A stretch of DNA of 64,000 nucleotides from Aphrocallistes beatrix (Eukaryota > Porifera > Hexactinellida > Sceptrulophora > Aphrocallistidae): assembly GCA_963281255.1 (NCBI GenBank), contig OY725492.1, positions 4,395,571 through 4,459,570 of the forward strand, given 5' to 3'. This document shows positions 52,954 to 64,000 of this stretch, piece after piece. Position 1 is the stretch's first letter. Each line of letters opens with the position of its first letter. The translations under genes were made by a program, and so were the position numbers. The notes beneath the pieces were generated by a model. That model saw nothing but the letters and a program-made list of their open reading frames with translations. It was not told where the DNA came from and searched no databases.

Positions 52954-53091
52954 CAGTGGCGTAGCTAGGGGGGCGGACCGCCCCGGGCGGCACTTGACCT
53001 TTTTTCATAAAATATTTTTCCAGAAATATGTGTTGAGGGGCGGCATGAAATACATCTGCCCCGGGCGACATAGGTGTAAGCTACGCCTCTG
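52954..53091. mobile_element. hAT MITE with perfect 8-bp duplication
   Basis: Ends CAGTGGCGTAGCTAG and the complement of AAGCTACGCCTCTG; duplication CTTGGGGA at 52946-52953 and 53092-53099. It is inserted into a GC-head fragment. Confidence 0.88.
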
Positions 53092-53815
53092 CTTGGGGAT
53101 ATTAAAGAAACAATACGTCGCTTTCTTGTTTTATACTAAGTACGCTGGATTGTCATTTGTCTACGGTTACATTTATGAAAATCAGAACTGTAGCATAAAT
53201 TTTGTTTCGTGATAAATATAATTTACTTCGTATTAAGTCAACTAATCCCGAATGTAAGCTCAATTTGAATACATAAAGTTCACATTGCTAAAGATATTTT
53301 ATGATCGAATTGATTGATCGTATAGTATAACACACTTTAATTGTTGTTATAACAATCAAATTATCGATTCAAAATAGCAGTCTTCAATCATTTATGTATA
53401 TGAAATAGAATCGTGTGAATGGCATTACAAAAGGCTGATGATTGATTGGTTCTCACTTAAACCAATGAACTTCAATCACAAATAGTCCTTTTGATTGTAT
53501 GCATAAGTCACTACTATTTTATTCCAATGTATTTGCATTATAAAATAATCGAATTTGATTGGTCAGCACATTTTGTCACCTATCTCGGCGAGGTGTGAAC
53601 ATTTCGCTTAGATCTTCGAACTTAATCCTAGATTCATAATTTGACACCTATATGCCAATTATCGTATCTCTACGACTTGCCAATTCTCCAATCAATTCGA
53701 ACAAACAAACAAAAAAAATCCTAGAGTTTTAATATATAAGATTATAGGGATAATCATTAAATACACTTGTGTGTATATTGTTATAGCATTACTAGTTACT
53801 TGAAGAAAATTAATA

Positions 53816-53880
53816 ATGGCAACTTCCACAGCTAAAACAGAACCAAACATTGAATCAGAATTTGTGAAGGTTTTAGTGTT
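53816..53880 (+). pseudogene. TRAF-like e: 5' fragment of exon 1
   Basis: Reads MATSTAKTEPNIESEFVKVL with the family promoter block before it, then departs from the family after about 22 codons and never reaches the cysteine module. The open frame to 54148 is of unrelated sequence. Confidence 0.75.
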
Positions 53881-54235
53881 AAGGCAGTTTAATTCAAGTT
53901 ATACAAATATTATTTGGAAAACTCTGTCAAGAGAAGTCGTTGAAAGAATATTCATCAATAACGTTGAAAGAATATTCATCAATAGAACATTTATCCCACC
54001 GGAATATTGTTGCATAAAGTATATACGTTGGATTAACTTCGTACCAGTTCGATCCCTGGAAAATCCAGGTAATTTAAATAAAGTCAAATCCTGCGATTTC
54101 TGGTATTTTTGGACAAGCCATAAAGAATTCCACCACTCAACTCATTAAAATACCCGCCTATAAACCAGAATATATTCCTAAACCTTGCCATTTGTTTCAA
54201 ACTTCTGGACAAATAAACATAAACAAACACACATA

Positions 54236-54710
54236 CACTCCCTGGACAAAAGTATTCGTACACCTCAATATTTTCCATTCGAATTGTTACAAGTATAATA
54301 CTAATCCATTTGTGAAGTCAATAACATTTAATCAGTAACAGATACGATCAATCTGGCTCAAGATTCGTTTCCTCCTTATTCAAATTACAAACTTTATAGG
54401 CATTCAATTTATTTACTCTTCAAGATTAAGTATTTTCGGCATTTACTACTATATGGCAAATATCACGAATTATCACCATTGTATATGGTGACATTGGTGG
54501 TACGAGGTTGCACAGTTTGAAAATATTTAACATTGTGGAAAGTAATCGAGTAGAAAGATTATAAAGTGAGTAATTCGAATGTGGAGAATTGGAATTTGAA
54601 TTACAGGTATCATCTACAAATTAAACGCCTTTGACTTGCTAAATAGCTTAGTATTATAACTATTTGAATGGTAAATTTTGGGGTGTACGAATACTTTTGT
54701 CCAGGGAGTG
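54236..54710. mobile_element. Tc1/mariner-type MITE
   Basis: CACTCCCTGGACAAAAGTAT at the left is the exact complement of ATACTTTTGTCCAGGGAGTG at the right; TA at 54234-54235 and 54711-54712. 475 bases, no transposase. Confidence 0.88.
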
Positions 54711-54883
54711 TACATCCAGCAATGGAGTTTAATTATATAGATATTATTAAACTCAAGGGTAGTGGCATTTTAAGATATCAATTTACAAGAACTAAATAGG
54801 TCCTAAGGATAATAATATAGATAAGAATGAATTTAGGAATATATTGTAATAGCATACTATTCTATACTTGAACAATATTTGTA

Positions 54884-56397
54884 ATGGCACAGTTAACTGC
54901 TAAAACAGAAACAACCATCGAATCAGAATGTGTGAAGGTTTTACTGTATGTAAGACGAGATGATGGGAGTTACGGAGGATGGAGAACAGAGTTGTTAGTG
55001 GAAGAAATAACAAAAATAGAAACAAAGTTTCTACTCTGTAACTACTGCAGAGGAATGTTGAGAGATGCTTGTTTGTTTGAGAAAGATGGCAAACAAGAGC
55101 TAGCGTGTTCTGTTTGTGTTCCCAAAGATGAAATAGAAATAATAGCTCAATTAAATAGAGATTCTGTCCTAGAAAGAGAGGTGAGTTTAATTAATAAAAA
55201 ATTAAGAAATCAGTACAGTAGAACCCCGCGTATCGGGGCATACAATCCAAAATCGACACACCCCGATACGAAAGATTCTAGGACCTAGGTGAACCCCGAA
55301 AAATCAAGAACCCAACCTTTAAAATACTATTTCAGAAGAATATATGGCATCAACTGAATCCAACCCAGTTATTCAAATTTAATCTTACTAGAATATATTT
55401 TCATAGGTACATTGTCCCCTGAAAAGCAAAGGCTGTGATTGGACAAATGAGCTGAGTGAGCTACTCCATCATCTAGAAGAGTGTGAGTTATTTCCTGTGG
55501 CGTGTCCTCTGGGATGTAGAGATGAGAAAGGAGAAGTGAGTAGAGTGGAGCGAAGGGGAGTAGAGACACACAGGACATGTTGTCCCATGAGATCTGTCCA
55601 GTGTGAATACTGTAGTGTTAGTGTGAAAGCATGTGACATGAATGGACATCTAGAAGTATGTGAAGAGTTCCCTATTCCATGTCCGAATAAATGCAGCAAA
55701 GAATTTCGAGTGAAAAGGAATGATAAATCTTTTCATCTCAGTCAGGAGTGTCCTCTACAAGAAACAGAGTGTCCTTATTCTCAATACGGGTGTGAAGATA
55801 AAGTTCAGAGAATAAACTTAGAACAACATGAGAAAGAAGATATTCACAAACATATGAAACTAACAATTAGTATTACAGAAAGAAAATGAAGATTTGAGAA
55901 ACAAAGATTTGAAATTCCAATCATTGTTAATTCCAATTATTTCTAGTTTGGGGGCGAAAAAGAGTTTTGAATGGAAAATTAGTGGAATGAAGAATAAAAT
56001 CTCACAAAAAAAATGCAATTACTACAGTGATCCGTTCTATGTAGGATTATACAAGTTTCAGGGATTTATTGATTGGGACTATAGCAGAGATGATCATATC
56101 GGTTTATTTCTATACATAATGAAAGGAGAATGGGATGACGAACTGAAATGGCCTATCAAGTATAAATCATCTCTGGTACTTATCAACCAACTTGATTCTG
56201 GAAATAATCATCATGGAGAATTTGAGATAACAGGTACAAAACTAGGAAAGGAATCTAAATGCTTCGAAAAGCCAAAATCATTTCGGAATGAGAGAAGTTA
56301 TGGTTACTCTAAATTCATCTCACAAGCTGATATATTAGGAGAGGAATACTGCAAAGACGACTCAATTGAGTTAAACATCTCTGTGGAGTTAGTTTAG
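54884..56397 (+). pseudogene. TRAF-like f with frameshift in the coil
   Basis: Exons 54884-55180 and 55407-56397. The cysteine module (LLCNYCRGMLRDAC, ACSVCVP) and fingers are intact. In the coil, sequence present in the copies at 58210 and 61970 is missing and the frame changes: after KLTISITERK it stops at 55889, while the expected LQKENEDLRNKDL continues one frame over into a complete MATH domain (FEWKISGMKNKI, GLYKFQGFIDWD). The deletion was out of frame. The product would lack MATH. Confidence 0.78.
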
Positions 56398-57540
56398 AGT
56401 GTTTACTGCCATTAGAGTCACTAGTCATAGTTCTAGTATAGTAGTTCCTTATTTTACTTCAGTTTTGGATTTTGAACAAACACTAAAATATTTTGTATGC
56501 CTATTTCCCGAGACAGAGTAGACCATCCCGGAAAATTATAGATTCCTGGGACCTACGAGTTATTTCAGGACAATCCTGTTTTGTGCCGTCTGGAATTTTC
56601 CATGTCCAAAATATAAGTAGCACATTGACCTTATCGTTCCCTTAAAAATTGACCTGATTAATCATTAAACTCTATTTAAGTTGGTAGAAAATATAGATTT
56701 TAGTGGATTCCAGTGATTTGATGAGTGGAAAGAGACCATTAATGGGGTTGCAGCTTGTAAGTAAGATAACATTTCCTGTATTCCTAGCACAATGGTAAAG
56801 TACAGCAAGCGATTAATATAAGAATATATAACCTGACTCATGCTAACCAATCATCTCGAAATCCCTGGATTATTCCAGGATTTAGACTGGACCTTTTAAG
56901 GTCAATCCAGAGATTTTGATTCGATGTATATAACCTCTTTTATGCCTAATAAGGATGATAAATATGAAACTGCTTAAGCTGCTTATAAATCATTGCAGAA
57001 TTTAGTTATTAGAGAACTAAATTATAAAATGGATTAGCGAATGAGGATTTTCTGTGTTAAAATCCAGGGAGCTTTTGAAGGAGTTGTAATTATGCTGATA
57101 TCCACGAACCACTCCTCCAATATTAACTCCGGTATTCCATCTCAATTTGTTAGTGCAGCTCCCATAGGGATATACCCTTATGGCATGGATGCTGTACCAC
57201 GTTATTTCTGTTATAGATGTGCTAATCTATTCTTTCTCGAAATTGCAGACTTCTGGTTTTATAAGTGTTATTTTGATCATATTTTAATATATTGAATTAG
57301 CGAATTGCTACATAAATTTACGCCTGTAAATTAGAGTAACAAATACGTATCTTAAAATTGATCATTACAAGTCTACCAAAAATAAAACTGTTTAATTTGA
57401 ATTATTATTTCCAGAGCAGAGTTAGGATATCAGCTTACACGAGTTAAATTAGATTATACTATACTAAGTATTATAGGAATAATCATTAATACTTGTGCAT
57501 ATATTGATATCGCATTACTAGTTCTTGAAGAGAGTTAATA
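56398..57540. other. intergenic; duplicate of the gene d flank, then promoter block
   Basis: Similar to 51065-51830 through TTATTTCCAGAGCAGAGTTA. An 84-codon frame at 57041-57295 covers sequence that is interrupted in the sister flank, so it is not called. From 57468 the TRAF-like promoter block. Confidence 0.5.
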
Positions 57541-59367
57541 ATGGCAACTTCCACAGCTAAAATAGAAACAAACATCGAATCAGAATTTGTGAAGGTTTTA
57601 GTGTATGTGATACGAGATGATGGTAGTTACGGAGGATGGAAAACAGAGTTGTTAGAAGAAAAAATAACGAACAAAATAGAAGCGAAGTTTCTACTCTGTA
57701 GCTACTGCGGAGGAATGTTGAGAGATGCGTGTTTGTTTGAAAAAGATGGCAAACAAGAACTGGCGTGTTCTGTCTGTTTACCAAAAGATTCTGCGAAACA
57801 AATCGCTCAGATAAATGCAGAAACAATAAACGAAAAACAGGTGAGTACAAAAGTACTACTTTCAATAAAAGTATCAAGCCAACTTTGAGAGATACTTTAT
57901 TTGGGTAGAGTCGTGTTCATAATTTTAATCAGAATCTGAGAATTTCAATTAAAATTTCCAATTTATTAAAGGTCTCACATAAAATCCGTACAAAATATAC
58001 AGTTTCCTTTGAGACTAAGGAAATATCATTTTCTATCTTTGGAAATTTAATTCAACACGGATGTCATTAAAATCTCAATAATCCTAAAGATTTGCTCATT
58101 CTCTTGATTGGGAATTGTGAAATATTGTTCGAAATCTTAGATATGAGTCGAGATCTTGTGAATTCAAGACCATAATGTTGAATTACTTTAAATTTACTAA
58201 ACTTTTCAGGTACATTGTCCCGTAAAATCTAAAGGCTGCGATTGGACAAATGAAGTGAGTGAGCTACTCCATCATCTCGAAGAGTGTGAGTTATTTCCTG
58301 TGACGTGTCCTCTGGGATGTAGAGATGAGAAAGGAGAAGTGAGGAGAGTGGAGAGAAGGGGAGTAGAGACACACAGGACATGTTGTCCCATGAGAATAGT
58401 CAAGTGTGAATACTGTAGTGTTAGTGTGAAAGCATGTGACATGAATGGACATCTAGAAGAATGTGAAGAATTCCCTATTTCGTGTCCGAATAAATGCAGT
58501 GAAGAATTTCGAGCGAAAAGGAAGGACAAATCTATTCATCTCAGTCAGGAGTGTCCTCTACAAGAAACAGAGTGTCCTTATTCTCAATACGGGTGTAAAG
58601 TTAAAGTTCAGAGAAGAAACTTAGAACAACATGAGAAAGAAGATATGCACAAACATATGAAACTAACAATTAGCATGATTAGTAATGTGCAAAGAGAAGT
58701 AATAACCTTGCAGGGAGAGAATGAAGTTTTAAGGAATGACGATTCGACATTTCAATCATCATTAACAGAAAAGAAAAAAGCTACTAATTCACAGAAACTC
58801 ACAATGGAGAGTGTGCAGGGTCAAATTGTGGAACTAGAGAAAGAGAATGCAAGTTTTAGAACAAGGATAGTTCATTTAGAAAAAGAAAATGAAAACTTGA
58901 GAAAAAGAGATTTAGAAATGCAATCATCATTAAACACGATTTCTAGAGTCGTACTAAGAGGAAATCTTATTTGGAAAATTAATGGAGTGAAAAATAAAAT
59001 CTCCCAAAAAGAAGGCACATTCAGTGATCCGTTCTATGTAGGATTATACAAGTTTCATGACCATATTGGTGTATTCCTTTACATAATGAAAGGAGAATCG
59101 GATGAAGCACTCAAATGGCCTATCAAGTATAAATCATCTATGGTACTTATCAACCAGCAGCTTGATGCTAACAATAATTATCGGCGGGAATTTGAGGCTA
59201 CAAATGAAACATTAGAAAAAGAATCTGAGTATTTTAAAAAGCCAATGCTATTCAGGAATGAAAGAGGTTATGGTTCCCCCCAATTCATCTCACAAGCTGA
59301 TATACTGAAAGAAGAATACTCCAAAGACGACTCAATTGAGTTGAATATCTCTGTGGAATTAGTTTAG
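57541..59367 (+). CDS. TRAF-like protein g: longest coil, intact
   Basis: Exons 57541-57840 and 58210-59367, phase 0, 485 residues. Exon 1 has C53/C56/C64/C76/C79 (LLCSYCGGMLRDAC, ACSVCLP). Exon 2 has the fingers (HCPVKSKGCDWTNEVSELLH, CPMRIVKCEYCS, CPYSQYGCKVKV), then an extended coil of about 110 residues (SNVQREVITLQGENEVLRND, MESVQGQIVELEKENASFRT, VHLEKENENLRKRDLEMQSS) with internally repeated leucine heptads, and MATH (LIWKINGVKNKI, PFYVGLYKF, ALKWPIKYKSSMVLINQQL, PQFISQADIL). MATH is slightly shortened after GLYKFHDHIG. A trimeric adaptor of the TRAF type is the expected fold. Confidence 0.85.
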
Positions 59368-59694
59368 TTTAGAGTCTTAGCTACAGTCTGTATTGGATTC
59401 ATTTTGAGATTAGTTTAGGTCCCCAGAAAATAGACATGTTTGAATGTTACTTCATATACTCGTATATTATAATAAATTATTTAATCAATAATTATTCTTA
59501 CAAAAACTTTATCTTAGACTTACCAAAAATAATGGATAAAGTATCTAATTATTCATTACTATTCCTTTTGCTAACCTGATGGATTTTTGCATTGGTCCGC
59601 CGGAGACGTCTTAGGGCGCCTACACTCACATTGATTAATTATAAGGTGGATAACATCTCTAAATACGTATGCCTTACTGTTATAATCAATAATA

Positions 59695-60026
59695 CAGTAC
59701 ACCCTCGCTAATCCTAACAGCTCTGTTCCAATGTTCGAAAAAATCGTTCGGATTAGTTAATTTGTTCCGATTAGTGAAATAACATTAATTCAATAGGGCA
59801 TTAAGTATAATAAATTTGTATTGTTATAATATTAAGGATATTATTTAGCTATTATTGCTTATTTAACGAGGTTTCTCAATCTTAATGATAAATTCAAGTT
59901 TATAAACGTTTATTCAAATCATAGAGGCGAATAAAATTATATTTTGGGTGTTCGGATTTTAAGAATGAAGTGTTCGGATTAGCGAGGGTTCGGATTAGCG
60001 AGGTTCGGATTAGCGAGGGTGCACTG
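59695..60026. mobile_element. pogo/Tigger-type MITE
   Basis: CAGTACACCCTCGCTAATCC at the left and GGATTAGCGAGGGTGCACTG at the right; TA at 59693-59694 and 60027-60028. The ends closely resemble those of pogo/Tigger elements. 332 bases, no frame. Confidence 0.85.
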
Positions 60027-60291
60027 TACTCGAAAATCACAAAATTTGTCAATTTGTCAATTTTTTATACGTTATAATTACGTCATAACAGAGTAATGAG
60101 TAATCTTTTTTTTGTAATAGTTGTATCATATGCTAAATATATTAATCTACACATTCTATTGAAATTTCAGCCTTCTATCACCTAAAATGGCTGAGTTATA
60201 GTCGAAAACTAAATTTTCTGATTATAAAAAGGTGACAATGACATCATACGTAGTTCCATAATGAGGGGACTTTTTTATATATATATATATA

Positions 60292-60841
60292 TACAAGCGC
60301 GCTTCGCTTGCTTGCGCTGCGCGGCTGGCGGACACTTTGTATCCGCCGGAGGCTCCCTTCGGTCGCCTGGGGTCACATTGGTTAATTATACGGGAGATAA
60401 CATCTCTAAATACGTCGGTCCTACTGTTATAATATATATCGCACGAAAAATCACTAAATTTATCCATTTTTAAAATTTGGATGAGTAATGATGACGTCAT
60501 AACAAAGTGATGAGTCATCATTTTTTGATGATAGTTGCATTATATGTGAGGTATGTTAGTATACATATTCTATTAAAATTTCAACCATCTATCTCCTATA
60601 ATGGCTGAGTTATGCCCGAATAACTGTGTTGCTTAACTTTTAAAAATGTGACAATGACGTCATAATTCCATGATGAGTCGACATTTTCGTCTGAGCTCAG
60701 AACTTACTGGAGCCATTGCCAAAAGACTCCCACATGCCAAAAATTAGCTTTCTATGACCGGCAGTTTCTTCAATCAATTCGTTACAGATATATATATATA
60801 TATATATACACACATACACATTAATCGAGTTTTAATAGTAA

Positions 60842-60845
<4 letters not shown>
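60292..60845 (+). mobile_element. GC-headed dispersed element, short copy
   Basis: TACAAGCGCGCTTCGCTTGC to TTTTAATAGTAAGGAT, colinear with 45832-46381 and the first part of 8865-10298. It sits within an older copy of itself. Confidence 0.75.
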
Positions 60846-60886
<41 letters not shown>

Positions 60887-61116
60887 GTATGTATATATAT
60901 ATAGGTAATAACTTTGTGGAGCCATATATCTATATATCAAGCGAGTTTTAATAGTAAGAATTTATACATTGTACTAAAAAATTACACAGACGACCACTCT
61001 ATACGTATTCTGTATTGAACTGCATCTGAGTAGTTCTAAATGCTGTATAAACACAAGTTACTTGTATACCTTATAGAGTGAACTGTATACTGTATAGTCC
61101 TTTGTACACTTGTAGA

Positions 61117-63153
61117 ATGGCAGCACTTGTAGATCTTGACGATTTCCCAGACGAAATACGGGTGCTGTTATATGTGAAGCATCCTATTCCTGGATCTTAT
61201 GAAAGCTTTAGGGGATGGAGACTAGACTTGTTGATAGAAGAACCGAAAGGAAGTGTTGAGAAGAAATTTCTACTCTGCAGCTTCTGTAAAGGAATGTTAA
61301 GAGATGCGTGCTTGTACCAAAGACACACAATTCAAGAACTGAGATGTTCAGTGTGCATTCCTCATGGTGTAAATAACCAAATTGCTCAAATAAATCGAGA
61401 ACTCATCAACCAGAGACAAGTAAGGATTTTATTCCAGTAAATATTATTAGGAGTTCAGAATTCTAAATATTGTGAACTAGGAATTAATACAGTAAGGTGA
61501 AGGAGGAAACCTGAATTCTTCTGCTCCTGCCCTATTGATGCAATCTCAGCCCTGTATAGCTTTTTAGTATACTGTGTATCCTCAAAGTATCCGGGCTATC
61601 TTTAATTTTAGTCCCACTACCATTTGAAGGATATAATTTTGAGACTTCAAATATATAGATATTTTAGCACCCTCTTTGGGGGGCGATTCGAGTAATTACC
61701 ATTCAAATAACATTTCAATTCGGATGACAAATTTTATTCGTATTATTGTTCTTCTGAGCCTATTACTTGTCTTGATAAAGACACATAATATGGGTGGAAT
61801 TCCGATGAAGGTGCATAGATGTAACACATCATTTAGTTATGAACCCCTTTGAATGCCTATTTTTACTAGCTCAAGTTCGATGCCCCTGTCTAGAGCTCTA
61901 TATATTTCAACGTTATAACATTATATTGACTGATTATCCTGGTTCATATTTTAATTGCTTATTTTATAGGTTTATTGTCCATTGAAAAAGAAAGGCTGTG
62001 CTTGGACAAATGAAGTGAGTGAGCTACTTCATCATCTAGAAGTTTGTGAGTTATTTCCTGTGGCGTGTCCTCTGGGATGTAGAGATGAGAAAGGAGAAGT
62101 GAGTAGAGTGGAGAGAAGGAGGGTAGAGACACACAAGACATGTTGTCCCATGAGATCTGTCCAGTGTGAATACTGTAGTGTTACTGTGAAAGCATGTGAC
62201 AAGAATGGACATCTAGAAGTATGTGAAGAATTCCCTATTTCATGTCCGAATAAATGCAGTGAAGAATTTCGAGTGAAAAGGAAAAACAAATCTATTCATC
62301 TCAGTCAGGAGTGTCCTCTACAAGAAACAGAGTGTCCTTATTCTCAATACGGGTGTGAAGTTAAAGTTCAGATAAGAAACTTAGAACAACATGAGAAAGA
62401 AGATATTCACAATCATATAAAATTGACAATTAGTATGATTAGTAATGTGCAAAGAGAAGTAATAACCTTGCAGGGAGAGAATGAAGTTTTAAGGAATAAT
62501 GATTCGAAATTTCGATCATTATTAACAGAAGAGGAAAAATCTACTAATTCACAGAAACTCACAATGGAGAGTATGCAGGGTCAAATTTTGAAACTAGAGA
62601 AAGAGAATGCAAGTTTTAAAACAAAAATCGTTCATTTAGAAAAAGAAAATGGAAATTTGAGAAAAAGAGATTTAGAAATACAATCGTCATTAGCCACGAT
62701 TTCTAGAGTCGTACTGAGAGGAAATCTTAATTGGAAAATTAGTGGCGTAAAAGATAAAATATCTCCCAAAAAGAAAACTCATGCAGTGATCCGTTCTATG
62801 TAGGATTGTACAAGTTTCAAGGATACATTAAATGGAATGGAAGAGAAGATCATATTAGTTTACTACTTTTTATTATTAAAGGTGAATCGGATGAGACGCT
62901 CAGATGGCCTATCAAGTATAAATCATCTCTGGTACTTATCAATCAACTTAACCCTGAAAATAATTATCACACAGGATTTGAAATTACAGATAAAACATTA
63001 GAAGAGAAACCTAAATGTTTCGAAAAGCCAAAACTATTCGAGAATGAGAAAGGTTTTGGTTTCCCTCAATTCATCTCACAAGCTGATATACTAGAAGAGA
63101 AATACTGCAAGGATGACTCAATCGAGTTAAACATCTCTGTGGAGTTACCTTAG
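61117..63153 (+). pseudogene. TRAF-like h with frameshift at the start of MATH
   Basis: Exons 61117-61419 and 61970-63153. Start MAALVDLDDF is preferred over an in-frame ATG at 61078, because TATAAA at 61046 would place transcription start near 61078. The cysteine module is C54/C57/C65/C77/C80 (LLCSFCKGMLRDAC, RCSVCIP). Fingers and a long coil like that of g follow. About 20 residues into MATH the frame is lost: KISPKKKTHAVIRSM then stop at 62803, whereas GATCCGTTCTATGTAGGATT continues one frame over and the rest of MATH is open to 63153. Without MATH the product would be about 380 residues. Confidence 0.78.
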
Positions 63154-63572
63154 AGGCTTAGCTACCGAGTATTGGATTCATTTTAGTTAGGTTCTTCCCA
63201 GATGGTAGCCATGCATGAATGTTAGTTAACGTATTTCTACAAAAAACTTTTCTTAGCTGTGCTTCAAATAGTTGACACAGTGTGTAATTAGTCATTATAA
63301 GTTTTGCTAACCTGATTGAATTTTTTGTATTTTTGAGAAATAATATTATCTCTCAGTGATTTATTAGTATTTATACATCAGAATTACAAAACTATATTTA
63401 CATTTAATAGTTACATTTCATTTTGGTGGTACTCAAAAATTACAGAGAACCATCCTATACGTATTCTGTATTGAACTGCATCTGAGTAGTTCTAAATGCT
63501 GTATAAACACAAGTTACTTGTATACCTTATAGAGTGAACTGTATACTGTATAGTCCTTTGTACTCTTGTAGA
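63154..63572 (+). promoter_or_regulatory. 3' flank of h and duplicated promoter of i
   Basis: From about 63440 the sequence is nearly identical to 60985-61116, with TATAAA at 63502-63507. The rest is AT-rich flank resembling that of gene g. Confidence 0.6.
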
Positions 63573-64000
63573 ATGGCAGCACTTGTAGATCTTGACGATT
63601 TCCCAGACGAAATACGGGTGCTGTTATATGTAAAGCATCCTATTCCTGGATCTTATGAAAGCTTTAGAGGATGGAAACTAGACTTGTTGGTAGAGCAACC
63701 GAAAGGAAGTGTTGAAAAGAAATTTCTACTCTGCAGCTTCTGTAAAGGAATGCTGAGAGATGCGTGCTTGTACCAAAGACACACAATTCAAGAACTGAGA
63801 TGTTCAGTGTGCATTCCTCGTGGTGTAAATAACCAAATTGCTCAAATAAATCGAGAACTCATCAACCAGAGACAAGTAAGGTTTTTATTCCAGTAAATAT
63901 TATAGGAGTTCCGAATTCCAAATATTAAGAACTAGGAATGAATACAGTAAGGTGAAGGAGGAAACCTGAATTCTTCTGCTCCTGCCCTATGGATGTTGGG
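63573..64000 (+). CDS. TRAF-like i: first exon only, cut by the window end
   Basis: Exon 1 is 63573-63875 (101 residues, donor CAA|GTAAGG); the remainder is intron. It differs from h at only a few residues (KLDLLVEQPKGS, IPRGVNNQIA), and promoter and intron are also near-identical, so this is a very recent tandem duplication. The cysteine module is complete. The zinc-finger and MATH exon must lie beyond 64000. Confidence 0.8.

Larger units (their letters stand above)
51065..53815. other. intergenic, repeat-rich
   Basis: Bases 51065-51700 are duplicated after gene f (56398-57290). Then come a GC-head fragment (51896-51975), the inverted TTTG/minisatellite repeat (52020-52640), an AT microsatellite (52640-52886), a second GC head (52887-52945), a hAT MITE (52954-53091) and a further TTTG-repeat fragment (53590-53740). 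No gene. Confidence 0.5.
59368..61116. other. intergenic, nested repeats, promoter of TRAF-like h
   Basis: A degraded GC-headed element (about 59590-60265) is interrupted by a MITE (59695-60026) and ends where a second GC-headed copy (60292-60845) begins. Long TA runs lie at 60277-60291, 60788-60807 and 60845-60903. TATAAA at 61046-61051 is the likely core promoter of gene h, with 130 bases duplicated before gene i. Confidence 0.6.

Noticed and set aside
53880..54148. Continuation of the TRAF-like e frame
   Set aside because: Unrelated to the family after codon 22; chance open frame.
60754..60951. Frame rich in IYIYIY
   Set aside because: Translation of a TA microsatellite.
61078..61116. 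Upstream in-frame ATG of TRAF-like h (MNCILYSP)
   Set aside because: It lies about 32 bases after TATAAA, where transcription should begin; the same holds for 63534.

Overview
The window is animal (metazoan) nuclear DNA. Genes are split by GT-AG introns, the background is AT-rich and full of small transposons, and the families present are metazoan: a TBL1/ebi-type LisH-WD40 co-repressor subunit, NHL-repeat beta-propellers, and TRAF-like proteins with a MATH domain. Expansion of NHL and TRAF-like genes would suit an invertebrate, possibly a non-bilaterian such as a sponge, but the species cannot be fixed from sequence alone.

Layout. Positions 1-6700: a minus-strand group of coiled-coil/NHL genes (one intact at 2671-3930, one frameshifted at 5401-6664, and the promoter of a third just off the left edge), separated by two long palindromes. 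Positions 7934-12738: a TBL1XR1-like gene in four exons, the only conserved housekeeping gene here and visibly more GC-rich than the rest. Positions 13239-14394: a predicted 130-residue membrane protein with a signal peptide, a 19-nt microexon, one transmembrane helix and a PPTY motif. Positions 15707-32178: seven tandem, intronless plus-strand NHL genes of a second type (N-terminus MEDQ), six open and one with a premature stop, plus decayed fragments. Positions 33410-64000: a mixed array of two-exon TRAF-like genes and plus-strand copies of the first NHL type. Two TRAF-like genes are clearly intact besides the first one; others carry a nonsense codon or frameshift that removes the MATH domain, one has lost exon 1 to a fusion with an NHL gene, and the last is cut by the window edge.

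The space between genes is largely a record of transposition: Tc1/mariner/pogo-type MITEs with TA duplications, hAT MITEs with 8-bp duplications, a Mutator-like foldback with a 9-bp duplication, a retroelement protease remnant, and a repeat with a GC-rich hairpin head. Duplicated flanks provide empty sites for several of these.

Working hypothesis (inference): this is a birth-and-death cluster in which propeller proteins with variable loops sit beside TRAF-type adaptor genes, as expected of a lineage-specific recognition/signalling gene set, possibly innate immune. Duplication, patchwork gene conversion, truncation and one NHL/TRAF fusion are all visible. No function has been shown.
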